Assembly: GCF_000315795.1 (NCBI RefSeq)
Contig: NZ_ANHY01000003.1
Location: 248,001 to 312,000, forward strand
DNA length: 64,000 nt
Source of the DNA: Caenispirillum salinarum AK4
GTDB taxonomy: Bacteria > Pseudomonadota > Alphaproteobacteria > Rhodospirillales > Rhodospirillaceae
Direction: 5' to 3'
Notes under the pieces: generated by a model
The model's input: only the letters and a program-made list of their open reading frames with translations
Told to the model about the DNA's origin: nothing
Databases searched by the model: none
Translations under genes and position numbers: made by a program
Part shown: positions 52,211 to 61,603 of the stretch, one piece after another
How the letters are laid out: each line of letters starts with the position of its first letter
Position numbering within the stretch: position 1 is the stretch's first letter

Positions 52211-54739
52211 ATGGCCGGAGCCGCCGCCCCGCCGCCGCGTTCGCTCGCGGCTCCCGACTCCGCCTCCCACGAAGGCGCGGCAAGGCAGCCGCCGCCGCCC
52301 GCGCCCCGCTTCGGCATCCGCGCCAAGCTGTGGGCGGCGTTCCTGGCCATCGCCGGCGCCACGGCCCTGGTCAGCGTGCTGGCGTGGGCGACCTTCAGCA
52401 ATACCGCCGGCACGCTCGATCGCATCACCGGCGAGCGCATCCCTACCCTGGTGGAGCTGTCGCGCCTGGCGCAGCGGTCCAACGCGCTGATCGCCGGCGC
52501 GGCCTCCGTCGTGTTCGCCGGCAGCGAGGCTGAACTGGCCGCAGAGTCGGCGCGTGTGGCCCAGGCGGAGGAAGCCTTCATCACCACCCACCGCCGCCTG
52601 CGCGATGCCATGGGCGCCACGCCGGCGGTGCGCGAGGTGGCCGAGGTGTCCGGGCGCATCAGCGCCAGCCTCGCGCTTCTCCGCTCGGCCATGCAGCACC
52701 GGTGGGACCTTGCGGCGCGCCAGGCGCGGCAGTTGGAGCAACTGGACGTATTGCACCAGGAATACCGCATGCTGGTGGGCGAACCCGCCGCCGACGCCGA
52801 TGCCCGCTGGACATTCCTGACCGAAATCAACCGTCTGCTGGTGTTGCTGGGCGGTGTGCGCGACGCGGCCACGACGGCCGAGGTGGAGGATCTGCGCCGA
52901 AAGGTTGCTGCAACGCTTGATGCGGTGGATCGCCTGCGCGACCGGCAGACCGGCGCTGCCGTGGCCCCCGGGGCGGCCGAGGCGCTTGCCTCGTTCCTGC
53001 AGCGGCTGCGTCGCCTGGCGGAGGGCGAGGGCAACCTGCTCGACCTGCGTGCGCGCGAGCGTCTGGCGCGCGAGGTGGCGGCGGCCCGCCTGGTCGACCT
53101 GCAGGCGCATTCGGCGGCGCTTGATTCCGCCATTGGCGTGCTCAGCCGCGCCGCCCAGCGCCGCATCGCCGCCGATCGCGATGCCGCCACCGCCGCGCTC
53201 GGCCAAAGCAAGATTACGCTCGCCTTGGTGGCCGGGGCGGCCATGCTGGCGGCGCTGCTCATCGCCTGGCTGTACGTGGGCCGCAGCGTGGTGCGGCGCC
53301 TGACGAAGCTCGACCACAGCATGCGCGCCATCGCCGCCGGCGACCTGGACCATCCCATTCCCGTCGGCGGCCGTGACGAGGTCACGGCCATGGGATATGC
53401 GCTGACGACCTTCCGCGATGCCATGGCGCGGGTCGCCCACCTGGCCCGGCATGACGGCCTGACGGGGCTGGGCAACACCCTGGCCTTCGAGGACGCCGTC
53501 GCCCAGAGGCTGGGGACGACGCAGGGCGGTGCGGTGCTGTACCTGAACCTGGACGGCTTCAAGGACATCAACGACACCTTCGGGCACTCCACCGGCGACC
53601 GCGTGCTTGTGGCCGTGGCCGAGCGCCTGCGCCGGCGGGCGCGGCCGGGCGACGTGGTGACGCGCCTGGGCGGCGACGATTTCGCCCTGGTGGTGCCGGC
53701 CATGGACGAGGCGCACGAGGACCTGCTGGTGGGCTATGTGGAACAGCTGTCGCAGGGTCTCGGCCAGCCGGTGGACGTCGAGGGGCTGACCATCGAGGTC
53801 AAGGGCACCTTCGGCATCAGCTTCCACCCGCGCGACGGGCGCCGCCCGCAGGACCTGCTCCAGCGCGCCGAGATGGCCATGCACGATGCCAAGCGCCGCG
53901 GCGCCGGCGGGGGCGTGAGCGTCTATGCGCCCCGCATGTCGGAGCAGCAGCAGGAGCGCAAGGCCATCCGCGGGGAGTTGCGCCGCGCCATCGAGAACCG
54001 CCAGTTCTCGCTGGTCTATCAGCCCAAGATCGACATCGCCTCGGGCCGCTGCGTGGGCATGGAGGCGCTGGTGCGGTGGGACCACCCGCAGCGCGGCCGC
54101 ATCCGCCCCGACCAGTTCATTCCGGTGGCGGAGCGTTCGGGCCTCATCGCGCCGCTGGGCGAGTGGGTGATGCGCGAAGCCTGCCGCCAGAACAGGGCGT
54201 GGCTGGATGCCGGCCTGCCGCCGCTCAAGGTGGCGGTCAACGTCTCGGCGGTGCAGTTCCTTTGCCAGGACGTGGTGGAGATGGTGGCGCGCGCCCTGCG
54301 CGAGTCCGGCCTGCCGGCGCGCCACCTGGAGGTGGAAATCACCGAGAGCGTCATCATGACCGATGCCGCCAAGGTCATGCGGATGCTCGACGGCCTGCGC
54401 GACCTGGGGGTGAGCCTCGCCATCGACGATTTCGGGACGGGCTATTCCTCGCTCAGCTACCTCAAGCGCCTGCGGGTGCACTGCCTGAAGATCGACCAGT
54501 CCTTCGTGCGCGAAATGCTGCGCAACGACGAGGACGTGCGCATCACCCGCGCCATCCTCAACATCGCCCGCGACTTCGGGCTGGAAGTGGTGGCCGAGGG
54601 CATCGAAACCGCCGACCACGCGGCCTTTTTCAAGGCGGAAGGCTGCCATCTGGGCCAGGGCTACTTCTGGGGCAAGCCCATGGAACCGGCCGACTTCCAC
54701 GGCTATGTCAGCCGCGATCTGGCGGCCGCGGTGTCATGA
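52211..54739 (+). CDS. membrane receptor with TorS-like sensor, HAMP, GGDEF (GGDDF) and EAL
   Basis: The 842-residue protein has TM1 at about 36-60, a 275-residue helical periplasmic region, TM2 at 336-358, HAMP to about 410, GGDEF and EAL. The periplasmic part is arranged like the TorS sensor domain (IPTL then repeated short helices). The GGDEF motif is GGDDF at 487-491, with the catalytic Glu replaced by Asp; RPGD five residues upstream fits the inhibitory RxxD site. EAL is intact: E618 in EALVRW, NVSA, DDFGTGYSS, KIDQSF, AEGIET and GQGYFWGKP, so phosphodiesterase activity is likely. The stop overlaps the next gene by four bases (ATGA). Confidence 0.93.
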   Translation: MAGAAAPPPRSLAAPDSASHEGAARQPPPPAPRFGIRAKLWAAFLAIAGATALVSVLAWATFSNTAGTLDRITGERIPTLVELSRLAQRSNALIAGAASVVFAGSEAELAAESARVAQAEEAFITTHRRLRDAMGATPAVREVAEVSGRISASLALLRSAMQHRWDLAARQARQLEQLDVLHQEYRMLVGEPAADADARWTFLTEINRLLVLLGGVRDAATTAEVEDLRRKVAATLDAVDRLRDRQTGAAVAPGAAEALASFLQRLRRLAEGEGNLLDLRARERLAREVAAARLVDLQAHSAALDSAIGVLSRAAQRRIAADRDAATAALGQSKITLALVAGAAMLAALLIAWLYVGRSVVRRLTKLDHSMRAIAAGDLDHPIPVGGRDEVTAMGYALTTFRDAMARVAHLARHDGLTGLGNTLAFEDAVAQRLGTTQGGAVLYLNLDGFKDINDTFGHSTGDRVLVAVAERLRRRARPGDVVTRLGGDDFALVVPAMDEAHEDLLVGYVEQLSQGLGQPVDVEGLTIEVKGTFGISFHPRDGRRPQDLLQRAEMAMHDAKRRGAGGGVSVYAPRMSEQQQERKAIRGELRRAIENRQFSLVYQPKIDIASGRCVGMEALVRWDHPQRGRIRPDQFIPVAERSGLIAPLGEWVMREACRQNRAWLDAGLPPLKVAVNVSAVQFLCQDVVEMVARALRESGLPARHLEVEITESVIMTDAAKVMRMLDGLRDLGVSLAIDDFGTGYSSLSYLKRLRVHCLKIDQSFVREMLRNDEDVRITRAILNIARDFGLEVVAEGIETADHAAFFKAEGCHLGQGYFWGKPMEPADFHGYVSRDLAAAVS

Positions 54740-55740
54740 TGATGACGCGGCGCGGCCTCCTGGGCGCCCTGGCGGTGCTGTCAGGCCTGGGCGGCGCGGC
54801 GCGCGCGGCGGCGGGGGCTGTGACCGTCTCGGTGGTTTACGACCTCGGCGGCAAGATGGACAAGAGCTTCAACCAGTCCGGCTTCCAGGGCGTGCTGGCG
54901 GCCCGGCGCCGGCTTGGGGCCACGGTGCACGAGTACGAGGTCGGCGTGCCCGCCGACCGGCCGGAGGTTTTGCGTCGGGCCGCGGCGGCGTCCGGGGACG
55001 TCATCGTCATCGGCGCCAGCGCCCGCGAGGCCGTGGCCGATGTCGCCGCCGCGGCCCAGCCGGGCGTGCGCTTCACCATGATTGACGCCGCCATCGTTGC
55101 GCCCAACGTGGCGTCGATCCTGTTTGCCGACCATCAGGCCGCTTTTCTGGCCGGCGTGCTGGCCGGGCACGCGAGCGGGACCGGCGTGGCGGGTTTCATC
55201 GGCGGGGCGCCGGTGCCGCCGGTGCTGCGCTTCCTGAGCGGATTCCGGCAGGGACTGGCCCACGCGCGGGTGGGGGCGCGGCTGGTCGAGACCATGCTGG
55301 CCGCCGATGCCGGCGCGGGCGTGTGGGACGATCCTTTCCGCGCCCTGCTGGCGGCCCGCCGGCAGATCGACCGCGGGGCCGACGTGTTGTTCGCCGTGTG
55401 CGGCGGCAGCGGCGTCGGCGTCTATCAGGCCGCCGCCGACGCGCGGGTGCTGGCCGTCGGGGTGGACAGCAATCAGAACCACCTCTTTCCCGGCACCATG
55501 CTCACCAGCGCGGTGAAGCGGGTGGACAAGGCGGTGGTCCATGCCGTCAATGCCATCGGCCGGGGGACCTGGATGCCGGAGACGCGCGTCCTCGGCCTGG
55601 CGGAGGACGCCGTGGGCGTCGCCATCGACGGGCACAACGGGGCCCTGGTCGGCGACCTGCTTCCGGTGCTGGAGCAGACGCGGCGCGCCATCATCACCGG
55701 CCGCATCGACATTGCCGCACCCCTGTTCCCGATCCGCTGA
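54736..55740 (+). CDS. BMP-family periplasmic binding protein, Tat-type signal
   Basis: The 334-residue protein matches the BMP (basic membrane protein/PnrA) family of nucleoside-type binding proteins: VSVVYDLGGKMDKSFNQSGFQG at the start of the mature part and DAAIVAPNVASILFADHQAAFLAGVLAG. The signal peptide carries twin arginines in TRRGLLGALA, so Tat export is plausible. No ABC-transporter permease or ATPase is adjacent; instead the gene overlaps the GGDEF/EAL receptor by four bases, so it most likely feeds the receptor. Three successive ATG codons (54736, 54739, 54742) leave the exact start open. Confidence 0.9.
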   Translation: MMMTRRGLLGALAVLSGLGGAARAAAGAVTVSVVYDLGGKMDKSFNQSGFQGVLAARRRLGATVHEYEVGVPADRPEVLRRAAAASGDVIVIGASAREAVADVAAAAQPGVRFTMIDAAIVAPNVASILFADHQAAFLAGVLAGHASGTGVAGFIGGAPVPPVLRFLSGFRQGLAHARVGARLVETMLAADAGAGVWDDPFRALLAARRQIDRGADVLFAVCGGSGVGVYQAAADARVLAVGVDSNQNHLFPGTMLTSAVKRVDKAVVHAVNAIGRGTWMPETRVLGLAEDAVGVAIDGHNGALVGDLLPVLEQTRRAIITGRIDIAAPLFPIR

Positions 55741-55816
55741 CGGCGGAGCGCCTTTCCACAGCCGCGCCCGCATCCCAGGTTAAGGAGACGGAATCACGGA
55801 CGGAAAGGCGCCCTGC

Positions 55817-56314
55817 ATGCTCATCACCGACGTTGCCACCGGCGAAGGACTGGTTCCCGCCGGACAATGGTATGTCGCCACGGATCAGGTCATGGGCGGT
55901 GTGTCCGAGGGCGGGGCCGTCGTCGAGCATGTGGAGGGCCGCGCGGCCCTGCGCCTGACCGGCGAGGTGTCGTCGGCCAACAACGGCGGCTTCCTGCTGC
56001 TGGGATGCCGCTTCGGACGCGAGGTGGATGCGTCCGGTTTCAGCGGGCTCGAAGTGGACGTGCGGGGCCTTGGCGGCGGCTATGTACTGTCGCTCCGCAC
56101 AGCCGATCTGTCGCGCCCCTGGCAGAGCTACCGCGCTCCGCTCCAGGCCGGCGACGGTGCCTGGCACCGGCTGCCCGTACCGTTCTCCGCCTTCACGCCC
56201 AACAAGACCGACGCGCGGCTCGACCCGGCCCGCCTGATGCGCCTGGCCATCGTGGCGACGGAGAAGGACGCGCCGGCCGACGTGGCCCTATCCCGCATCG
56301 CCTTCATCGACTGA
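55817..56314 (+). CDS. CIA30-family protein
   Basis: The 165-residue beta-rich protein has the family pattern: VATDQVMGGVSEGG near the start, RLTGEVSSANNGGFLLL, EVDVRGLGGGYVLSLRT and VPFSAF. CIA30 proteins are linked to complex I assembly in eukaryotes; the bacterial role is unclear and may be carbohydrate-binding-like. No signal peptide is visible. It starts 76 bases after the BMP gene and overlaps the 3' end of marR on the other strand by 27 bases. Confidence 0.88.
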   Translation: MLITDVATGEGLVPAGQWYVATDQVMGGVSEGGAVVEHVEGRAALRLTGEVSSANNGGFLLLGCRFGREVDASGFSGLEVDVRGLGGGYVLSLRTADLSRPWQSYRAPLQAGDGAWHRLPVPFSAFTPNKTDARLDPARLMRLAIVATEKDAPADVALSRIAFID

Positions 56315-56785
56315 CCGCGCCAGCCCCGTAGCCAGCGCCCGCACCAGGTCGCGCGCCTTCCCCCGGTCCGCGGGCGGCAGGGCGGCCTCGGCGCGCGCGT
56401 TGACTGCGTCGGCGGCGGCCAGGGCCGGGTCGCGCAGGGCCCGGCCGTGATCCGTCAGGCGGACGATCATGCGGCGGCGGTCGGCGGGATCGCGCTCGCG
56501 CACCACCAGCCCGTCGCGTGCCATGCGGTCGAGCGTGCGCACGAGCGTCGTTTCGTCCAGCGGCAGGTCGCGGGCGATCTCGCGCTGGCTGCGGCCGTCC
56601 TGCGCCCACAGCGCCAGCAGCACCGGGAAGGCGCCAATGGTCAGCCCCAGTGGCTCCAGCCGCTGCCCCAGCGCTTGCGCGAACAGGCGGGCGGCCCGGT
56701 TGATAAGAAACCCGGGGCTGTCGTCCACCCGGAAGGGGCCGGTAGCGGAGTCGCGGTTGATGATCCAGGAGTCGTCGGTGGTCAT
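56288..56785 (-). CDS. MarR-family transcriptional regulator
   Basis: The 165-residue winged-helix repressor has SQREIARDLPLDETTLVRTLDRMARDGLV (recognition helices) and the wing RERDPADRRRMIVRLTDHG. It is divergent from the two DUF2269-type membrane genes, which it probably controls through the intergenic DNA at 56786-56912. The start at 56785 (MTTDDSW) fits family length; 56830 is an alternative. The effector ligand is unknown. Confidence 0.9.
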   Translation of the reverse strand: MTTDDSWIINRDSATGPFRVDDSPGFLINRAARLFAQALGQRLEPLGLTIGAFPVLLALWAQDGRSQREIARDLPLDETTLVRTLDRMARDGLVVRERDPADRRRMIVRLTDHGRALRDPALAAADAVNARAEAALPPADRGKARDLVRALATGLARSVDEGDAG

Positions 56786-56912
56786 GGTGCCGACAGCATG
56801 GCCGCAACTCCTTGGCATGGCAAGGGTCACCCGCGCTTACGCACAAATCAATGGTACAGCAGGTATTGCTATGGCAGGCTTTTCCCGTCATCGCATACGG
56901 GAGAGTTTTGCC

Positions 56913-57371
56913 ATGCGCACCCTTGCCAGAACCGTCCATATGATTGGCCTTGCCGCCTTCGTCGGCACCGTCCTGTCGCACGTGCTCGTGTCCGTCGTCG
57001 CCGATCCGTCGGATCCGGTCCGCTACCACGCCCTGATGGTGCTGAAGGACACCGGCACCCAGTTCGTGCTGATCCCCGGCCTCGTCCTCATGGGGTTGAG
57101 CGGCATCGTCATGGTTCGGCGCATGCCGCGGCCCTGGCCGGCGTGGCTGACGGTGAAGCTGGGACTGGTCGCTGCGGCTGCCGCCAATGGGCTGCTCGTC
57201 CTGCTGCCGGCCGGTGCACGCATCGCCGAAGCGGCGTCGGCCGGTGCACAGGCTCCCGACGCCCTGGCACGGGAAGCCATCGCCGGCCCGGTCAACGTCG
57301 CCCTGATCCTGGCGATCGTGGTCCTTTCCATCGCGCGGCCGTCGCGCCGCCGGACGGAGGCCTTGTCATGA
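56913..57371 (+). CDS. DUF2269-like membrane protein, first of a pair
   Basis: The 152-residue protein has four hydrophobic helices: about 5-27, 48-66, 78-97 and 128-145, with His in TVHMIG and VLSHVL. It lies divergent from the MarR gene, and its stop overlaps the next gene as ATGA. GGGAG is 10 bases before the ATG at 56913. Function unknown; possibly a small membrane-redox or efflux accessory. Confidence 0.75.
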   Translation: MRTLARTVHMIGLAAFVGTVLSHVLVSVVADPSDPVRYHALMVLKDTGTQFVLIPGLVLMGLSGIVMVRRMPRPWPAWLTVKLGLVAAAAANGLLVLLPAGARIAEAASAGAQAPDALAREAIAGPVNVALILAIVVLSIARPSRRRTEALS

Positions 57372-57970
57372 CCGCTTTCGATCTGGCCCGATTCGGGCAT
57401 CTGGTCGGCGTGATGGTAATGTTCGCCGGGCTTGCGGGCGTCTTCGTCTGCGACCTGCGCGGCCGCCGCGCCGCCACCATGGACGCCGCCCGCGACTCCG
57501 CCGCCCTGGTGGCGCTGTTCTACGATGGACTGGTGGTGCCGGGCGCGGTGCTGCTGGGCGCGGCCGGAACCTGGATGATCTGGGACGTCTACGGCTGGGA
57601 CGGGCTGTACGGCCAGCCGTGGCTGCTGGCCATGGTCACCCTGTTCGCGCTGGAATTCGTGGAGGGCAACACCATCACCCGGCTCGCCTTCCTGAAGCTC
57701 AACCGCCTGACCCGGGAGGCGGGGCCCGAGCCGGGCGCGGCCCTGCGCCAAGCGCGGGAGTCGCGGCTGAACGTCTTCACGCACTTCCTGGACATGCCGA
57801 TTCTGCTGGTGATCATCGGCTTGGGCGTGTTCCGGCCTATGGAGTGGGCGCCGATTCTGATCGCCGTCGCCGGCGCGGCCGGGATGGCGGCGGTCCTGAC
57901 CGTGGCCGTTCCCCGGCTTGTGCCCTGGCGGACGGGGGCGCCCGGGCCTCAGGTCAGGTCCAGGGCGTAG
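57368..57970 (+). CDS. DUF2269-family integral membrane protein
   Basis: The 200-residue protein has five or six hydrophobic segments with FGHLVGVMVMFAGLAGVFV at the start and DMPILLVIIGLG later, matching DUF2269. It overlaps the preceding gene by four bases and its 3' end overlaps the DUF2237 gene on the opposite strand by 22 bases. Co-regulated by the adjacent MarR is likely. Role unknown. Confidence 0.8.
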   Translation: MTAFDLARFGHLVGVMVMFAGLAGVFVCDLRGRRAATMDAARDSAALVALFYDGLVVPGAVLLGAAGTWMIWDVYGWDGLYGQPWLLAMVTLFALEFVEGNTITRLAFLKLNRLTREAGPEPGAALRQARESRLNVFTHFLDMPILLVIIGLGVFRPMEWAPILIAVAGAAGMAAVLTVAVPRLVPWRTGAPGPQVRSRA

Positions 57971-58329
57971 TCCTTGAGCACGTCCATGGGAATGACCGCC
58001 AGCGTTTCCTCGTGCGTGGACTTCAGCACCACGCGCGGGGCGACGCCGGCCTCGTGCGCCTCGCGCCAGCGGCCGGCGCACAGGCACCAGCGGTCGCCGG
58101 GCTTGAGCCCGGGAAAGCCGAATTCTGGCCGCGGGGTGGACAGGTCGTTGCCCGCCTTCTTGGAAAACGCCAGGAATTCAGCCGTCATTTCGGCGCAAAT
58201 CAGGTGCAGGCCCAGGTCCTGGGGCCCCGTCTCACAGCAGCCCGTGCGGTAGAAGCCGGTGCGCGGGTTTTCGCTGCACGGCGTCAGCGCATCGCCGAAA
58301 ACGTTGGTCTGCTCCGAGCGGTCCGACAT
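57949..58329 (-). CDS. DUF2237 family protein
   Basis: The 126-residue protein matches DUF2237: NVFGDALTPCSENPRTGFYRTGCCETGPQD with its conserved Cys, HLICAEMTAEFLAFSKKAGNDLSTPRPEFGFPGLKPGDRWCLCAGRW. It may bind metal through the Cys residues; function is unknown. AGGAGAT sits upstream of the ATG at 58329; the frame to 58587 is rejected. Confidence 0.93.
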   Translation of the reverse strand: MSDRSEQTNVFGDALTPCSENPRTGFYRTGCCETGPQDLGLHLICAEMTAEFLAFSKKAGNDLSTPRPEFGFPGLKPGDRWCLCAGRWREAHEAGVAPRVVLKSTHEETLAVIPMDVLKDYALDLT

Positions 58330-58475
58330 GGGATCTCCTTTCCTCTGCGACGCCCTGGAGATGGCGGCGGGACAAGGCGCCGTCAAGCGCCCAACGGCCT
58401 GTCGCGTCAACGGTTCGCCCGGTCCGAACGTTCTTCCGGTGCAACCGTCTTCCCGCGATAGCCGATCGATCGCAC

Positions 58476-59024
58476 ATGACTCCCAGCCGCCTGCGCTACG
58501 AAACCTACCGCGATCTCTACCAGTCCGAACGTGCCCGCCGTGACGAGATTCGCGGCGGCGTCGGAACGCCCGTGGCGGCGCTGGCATTTTCCGTCTACTC
58601 GCTGGCGGCCGTGGCGGCCAACTTCGATGCCGGCACCTGGTCCTCGGCGACGGGCATCGCCATCCTGGTGCTGGCCGGGCTGGCGGTGCTGACGCTGGTC
58701 GCCGGGGCGGTGATGATCGTGCGGGTCGAGATGGATTTCGTCTACCTGGACCCGCCCGACCTGCGCGAGCTGGTGGCCGCGGAAAAGCGCCTGCGCGCCC
58801 ACGACAGCCAGGATGACCAGCGCGTCACCGACGACCGCGTCGTCGCCCAGCTGCACGACCTGCTGGCGGCGGCCTACGACATCGCCTACCGCCGCTACTT
58901 CGCCGGCAACGAGCAGGCGGCGCGCGACCGAACGCGGGGCCTGCGCCTGCTGATCGTGGCCCTGGCGACCCTGTCCCTGGCGCTGGCCGTCCTGCCCTTC
59001 CACAATGGCGGAGGGACCCCGTGA
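58476..59024 (+). CDS. membrane protein of unknown function
   Basis: The 182-residue product has a charged N-terminal helix (YRDLYQSERARRDEIRGG), two hydrophobic helices (about 33-52 and 58-83), a long charged soluble part (residues 84-152), and a C-terminal hydrophobic helix (157-175). I do not recognise a family. It overlaps the next small gene and the two probably form an operon. Confidence 0.7.
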   Translation: MTPSRLRYETYRDLYQSERARRDEIRGGVGTPVAALAFSVYSLAAVAANFDAGTWSSATGIAILVLAGLAVLTLVAGAVMIVRVEMDFVYLDPPDLRELVAAEKRLRAHDSQDDQRVTDDRVVAQLHDLLAAAYDIAYRRYFAGNEQAARDRTRGLRLLIVALATLSLALAVLPFHNGGGTP

Positions 59025-59356
59025 TGATCGACTTTCTGTCGCGCCTCTACCGCCGCACTCGCGGCCATCGCAAGACCGAGGACCTGCCCAAGTGGATCCG
59101 CAAGCGCATGTACCGCGAGCTTCTGGCCGTGCGCGACCAGGAGCACGAGATGGCGGAGCTTCTGGACCTGCCGGTACCGCCGCGCCTGTCGGTGGTGGAC
59201 GAGGAACGCATCGCCATGCTGCGGCCGCGCGACCGCGACCTGCTGGGCCTGGACGAGATGATGCGCCGGGCCCGAGAGGAAAAGCGCGAGGAGGAAACCC
59301 AGCAGCGCGAGGAACGCAGCCGCCGCCGCCATGAGGCGCGCGAAGGGGAGGGCTGA
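59024..59356 (+). CDS. highly charged soluble protein of unknown function
   Basis: The 110-residue protein is Arg/Glu-rich with a C-terminal single-helix (EEKREEETQQREERSRRRHE) and a basic N terminus. The ATG at 59024 overlaps the preceding stop by one base; a GTG at 59021 is possible. GGAGGG is about 10 bases upstream. I cannot assign a function; it is the likely partner of the membrane protein before it. Confidence 0.65.
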   Translation: MIDFLSRLYRRTRGHRKTEDLPKWIRKRMYRELLAVRDQEHEMAELLDLPVPPRLSVVDEERIAMLRPRDRDLLGLDEMMRRAREEKREEETQQREERSRRRHEAREGEG

Positions 59357-59464
59357 CGAAGGAGCCGGATTTCCGGCCCTACCCCCACCCCTTACTCCTG
59401 GACAGCTTGTGCGGCGGTGCTGCGCCCGGTCCCATGACGGCAGCTTCTGGACCGGAGTCGCGCC

Positions 59465-61603
59465 ATGCATCACTTGCCCACGCCGCTGCGCATCGCTATC
59501 GGTTTCGCGCCCTGGATGGTCTACGGCGCCGGCCTGGCCGCCTCTGCGCCAATGGCCGCCGCCGCCCTGGGGCTGGGCGCGGCCATCCTGCTGGCAATCC
59601 CCGACATGCGGCGGCGGCGGGTGAAGGCGCCCGACCTGGTCGCCGCCGTCTACTTCGCCGCGCACCTGGGCGCCAGCGCCGCCGGCTGGCCGGTGTTCGA
59701 GGAGAATGGCGCCGCGCTGGTCCTTGCGGTTCTGGCCGTCATGGCCTGGGGCAGCCTGGCGGCGGGAACGCCCTTCACCCTGCAATACGCCCGCGAACGC
59801 TGGCCCCGCGTGCTGTGGGACGCGCCGGAGTTCAAGGCCGTCAACGCCGCCGTCACCAGCGTGTGGGGCCTGTGCTTCACGGCGGCGGCGGGACTGGCCT
59901 GGCTGGGGACGGCGGTCCTGCTGTGGGCCGGGCCCGTGCTGCTGCTTGTCGGCATCGTCGCCTCGGTGGTGCTGCCGGAGATGCTGCCGCGCCTCAGCAT
60001 CCGGCAGAGCCTGCGGCGGAAGGACCCGTGGCCCTGGGCGCCGCCGCTTGTCCACCAAAGGGATGGCGCGGAGGGATACGACGTGGCGGTCGTGGGCGCC
60101 GGCATCGGCGGGCTGGCCGCCGCCGCCGCGCTGACGGCCCGCGGGGCGCGGGTGGCGGTGTTCGAGAGCCACGACCGGCCCGGCGGCTGCTGTTCAAGCT
60201 GGGTCCGCAAGGTCCGCATGCCCGAGGGCAGCCGCGCCGACGTGATCTTCGATGCCGGCGTCCACGACGTGTCGGGCGTTCATTCCGGCGGCACCCTGGA
60301 CCGCTTCCTGGCGCGGGTGGGCGCGGCGGAGCGCCTGACGTGGGTGCCCATGCACCAGAGCGTGACCTTTCCGTTCGGCACCCTGACCATCGGCCAGGGC
60401 GCCGAGGCATTGGCCGAGTCGCTGGCCGCGCTTGTGCCTGCCGATGCCGCCGGGCTGCGGGCGCTGGTGGGCGACCTCGCGTGCATGGATGCGGAAATGG
60501 CGCGCAGCCGGTCGGACTGGGGCGCCCCGCACGTTCCGGCAACGGTTGACGAGGCGCTCGCCTATCCGATGGCGCACCCGCACCTGTTCCGCTGGATGGA
60601 GCGGCCGTGGCCGGAGTTCGTCGCCGCCTTCGTTTCGACGCCCGAGGGGCGGGCGGCGGCCGACGCCCTGGCGGGCTACCTGACCGACCAGCCGGACCGG
60701 CTGACGGTGCTGCAGATGCTGCCGCTGTTCGCCTACGCCTTTCACGGCGGCGCCTATCCGGTGGGCGGTTCGCAGGCGCTGGCCGACGCCCTGGCGGCGG
60801 TGGTGGAGGCCGGGGGCGGCATGGTGCGGACGCGCACCCCGGTGGCGCGCATCCTGATGCGGCGCGGCGCGGCCGCTGGCGTGGAGACGGCATCGGGCGA
60901 GATGGTATCCGCCGCCGCCGTCGTGATGAACACCGAGGCGCGCCGCCTGCCCGACCTGCTGCCGGACGATGCCCTGCCGCCTGCCTACGCCCGTGCGCTG
61001 GCGGCGGCGGAGCCGGGGCCTTCGGCCTTCATGTCGCTGCTGCTGATCGACCATGTGCCGGACGGCCCGACCCTGCGCACGCTGCGGGAGTCGGGCGAAG
61101 GCGGCCTGTTCCTGACCATTTCCCCGCCGGAGGCGCAGGTGGCGCCGCCAGGCTGCGCGGCCGTGTCCGTCATCAGGCTGCTGCCGCGCATCGACGCGGT
61201 GGGCTGGCATCGCGGCGACGCCGCATATGCCGACGCCAAGCGCGCCATGGGCGATCACACGTTGGCGCTGGCGGAGGCCCTGATTCCCGGCCTTCGCCGC
61301 CACATCGTCTACCGCCAGGATGCGACGCCCGCCACCTTCGGCCGCTACCTCTCGACCCACGCCGGCGCGATCTACGGTCCGGCGGTCGATGCCTACCGTC
61401 CGGCGGTGCGCACGCCGGTCCCGGGACTGGTGCTGGCGGGCGCGAGCGCTCAGCCGGGATCGGGCGTGGAAGCGGTGGTGATATCCGGCCTGGCGGCGGC
61501 GGAGGCGCTGATGCCGGCGGCCGACGCCAGGGCGTCCATGTCCACCGATGCCGCCAGGTGGTCGGCCAGCGCGTCCAGCGCCGCGTCCACCCCCGCCGCA
61601 TAG
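59465..61603 (+). CDS. membrane-anchored CrtI-type FAD-dependent oxidoreductase
   Basis: The 712-residue protein has an N-terminal membrane region of about 190 residues with roughly six hydrophobic helices, then a CrtI/CrtISO-type flavoprotein starting at about residue 201 with the dinucleotide motif [12 protein letters not shown] and EHDRPGGCC-like flavin contacts, ending near [22 protein letters not shown]. CrtI-type proteins desaturate or isomerise polyenes; no carotenoid genes lie near. The last 40 residues look like read-through, overlapping cobQ by 154 bases on the opposite strand. The fused membrane part is unusual. Confidence 0.85.
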   Translation: MHHLPTPLRIAIGFAPWMVYGAGLAASAPMAAAALGLGAAILLAIPDMRRRRVKAPDLVAAVYFAAHLGASAAGWPVFEENGAALVLAVLAVMAWGSLAAGTPFTLQYARERWPRVLWDAPEFKAVNAAVTSVWGLCFTAAAGLAWLGTAVLLWAGPVLLLVGIVASVVLPEMLPRLSIRQSLRRKDPWPWAPPLVHQRDGAEGYDVAVVGAGIGGLAAAAALTARGARVAVFESHDRPGGCCSSWVRKVRMPEGSRADVIFDAGVHDVSGVHSGGTLDRFLARVGAAERLTWVPMHQSVTFPFGTLTIGQGAEALAESLAALVPADAAGLRALVGDLACMDAEMARSRSDWGAPHVPATVDEALAYPMAHPHLFRWMERPWPEFVAAFVSTPEGRAAADALAGYLTDQPDRLTVLQMLPLFAYAFHGGAYPVGGSQALADALAAVVEAGGGMVRTRTPVARILMRRGAAAGVETASGEMVSAAAVVMNTEARRLPDLLPDDALPPAYARALAAAEPGPSAFMSLLLIDHVPDGPTLRTLRESGEGGLFLTISPPEAQVAPPGCAAVSVIRLLPRIDAVGWHRGDAAYADAKRAMGDHTLALAEALIPGLRRHIVYRQDATPATFGRYLSTHAGAIYGPAVDAYRPAVRTPVPGLVLAGASAQPGSGVEAVVISGLAAAEALMPAADARASMSTDAARWSASASSAASTPAA

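Noticed and set aside
52166-54700. 844-codon open frame on the minus strand opposite the GGDEF/EAL gene
   Set aside because: It mirrors the real gene codon by codon and is Arg/His/Gln-rich with no domain, an effect of high GC content.
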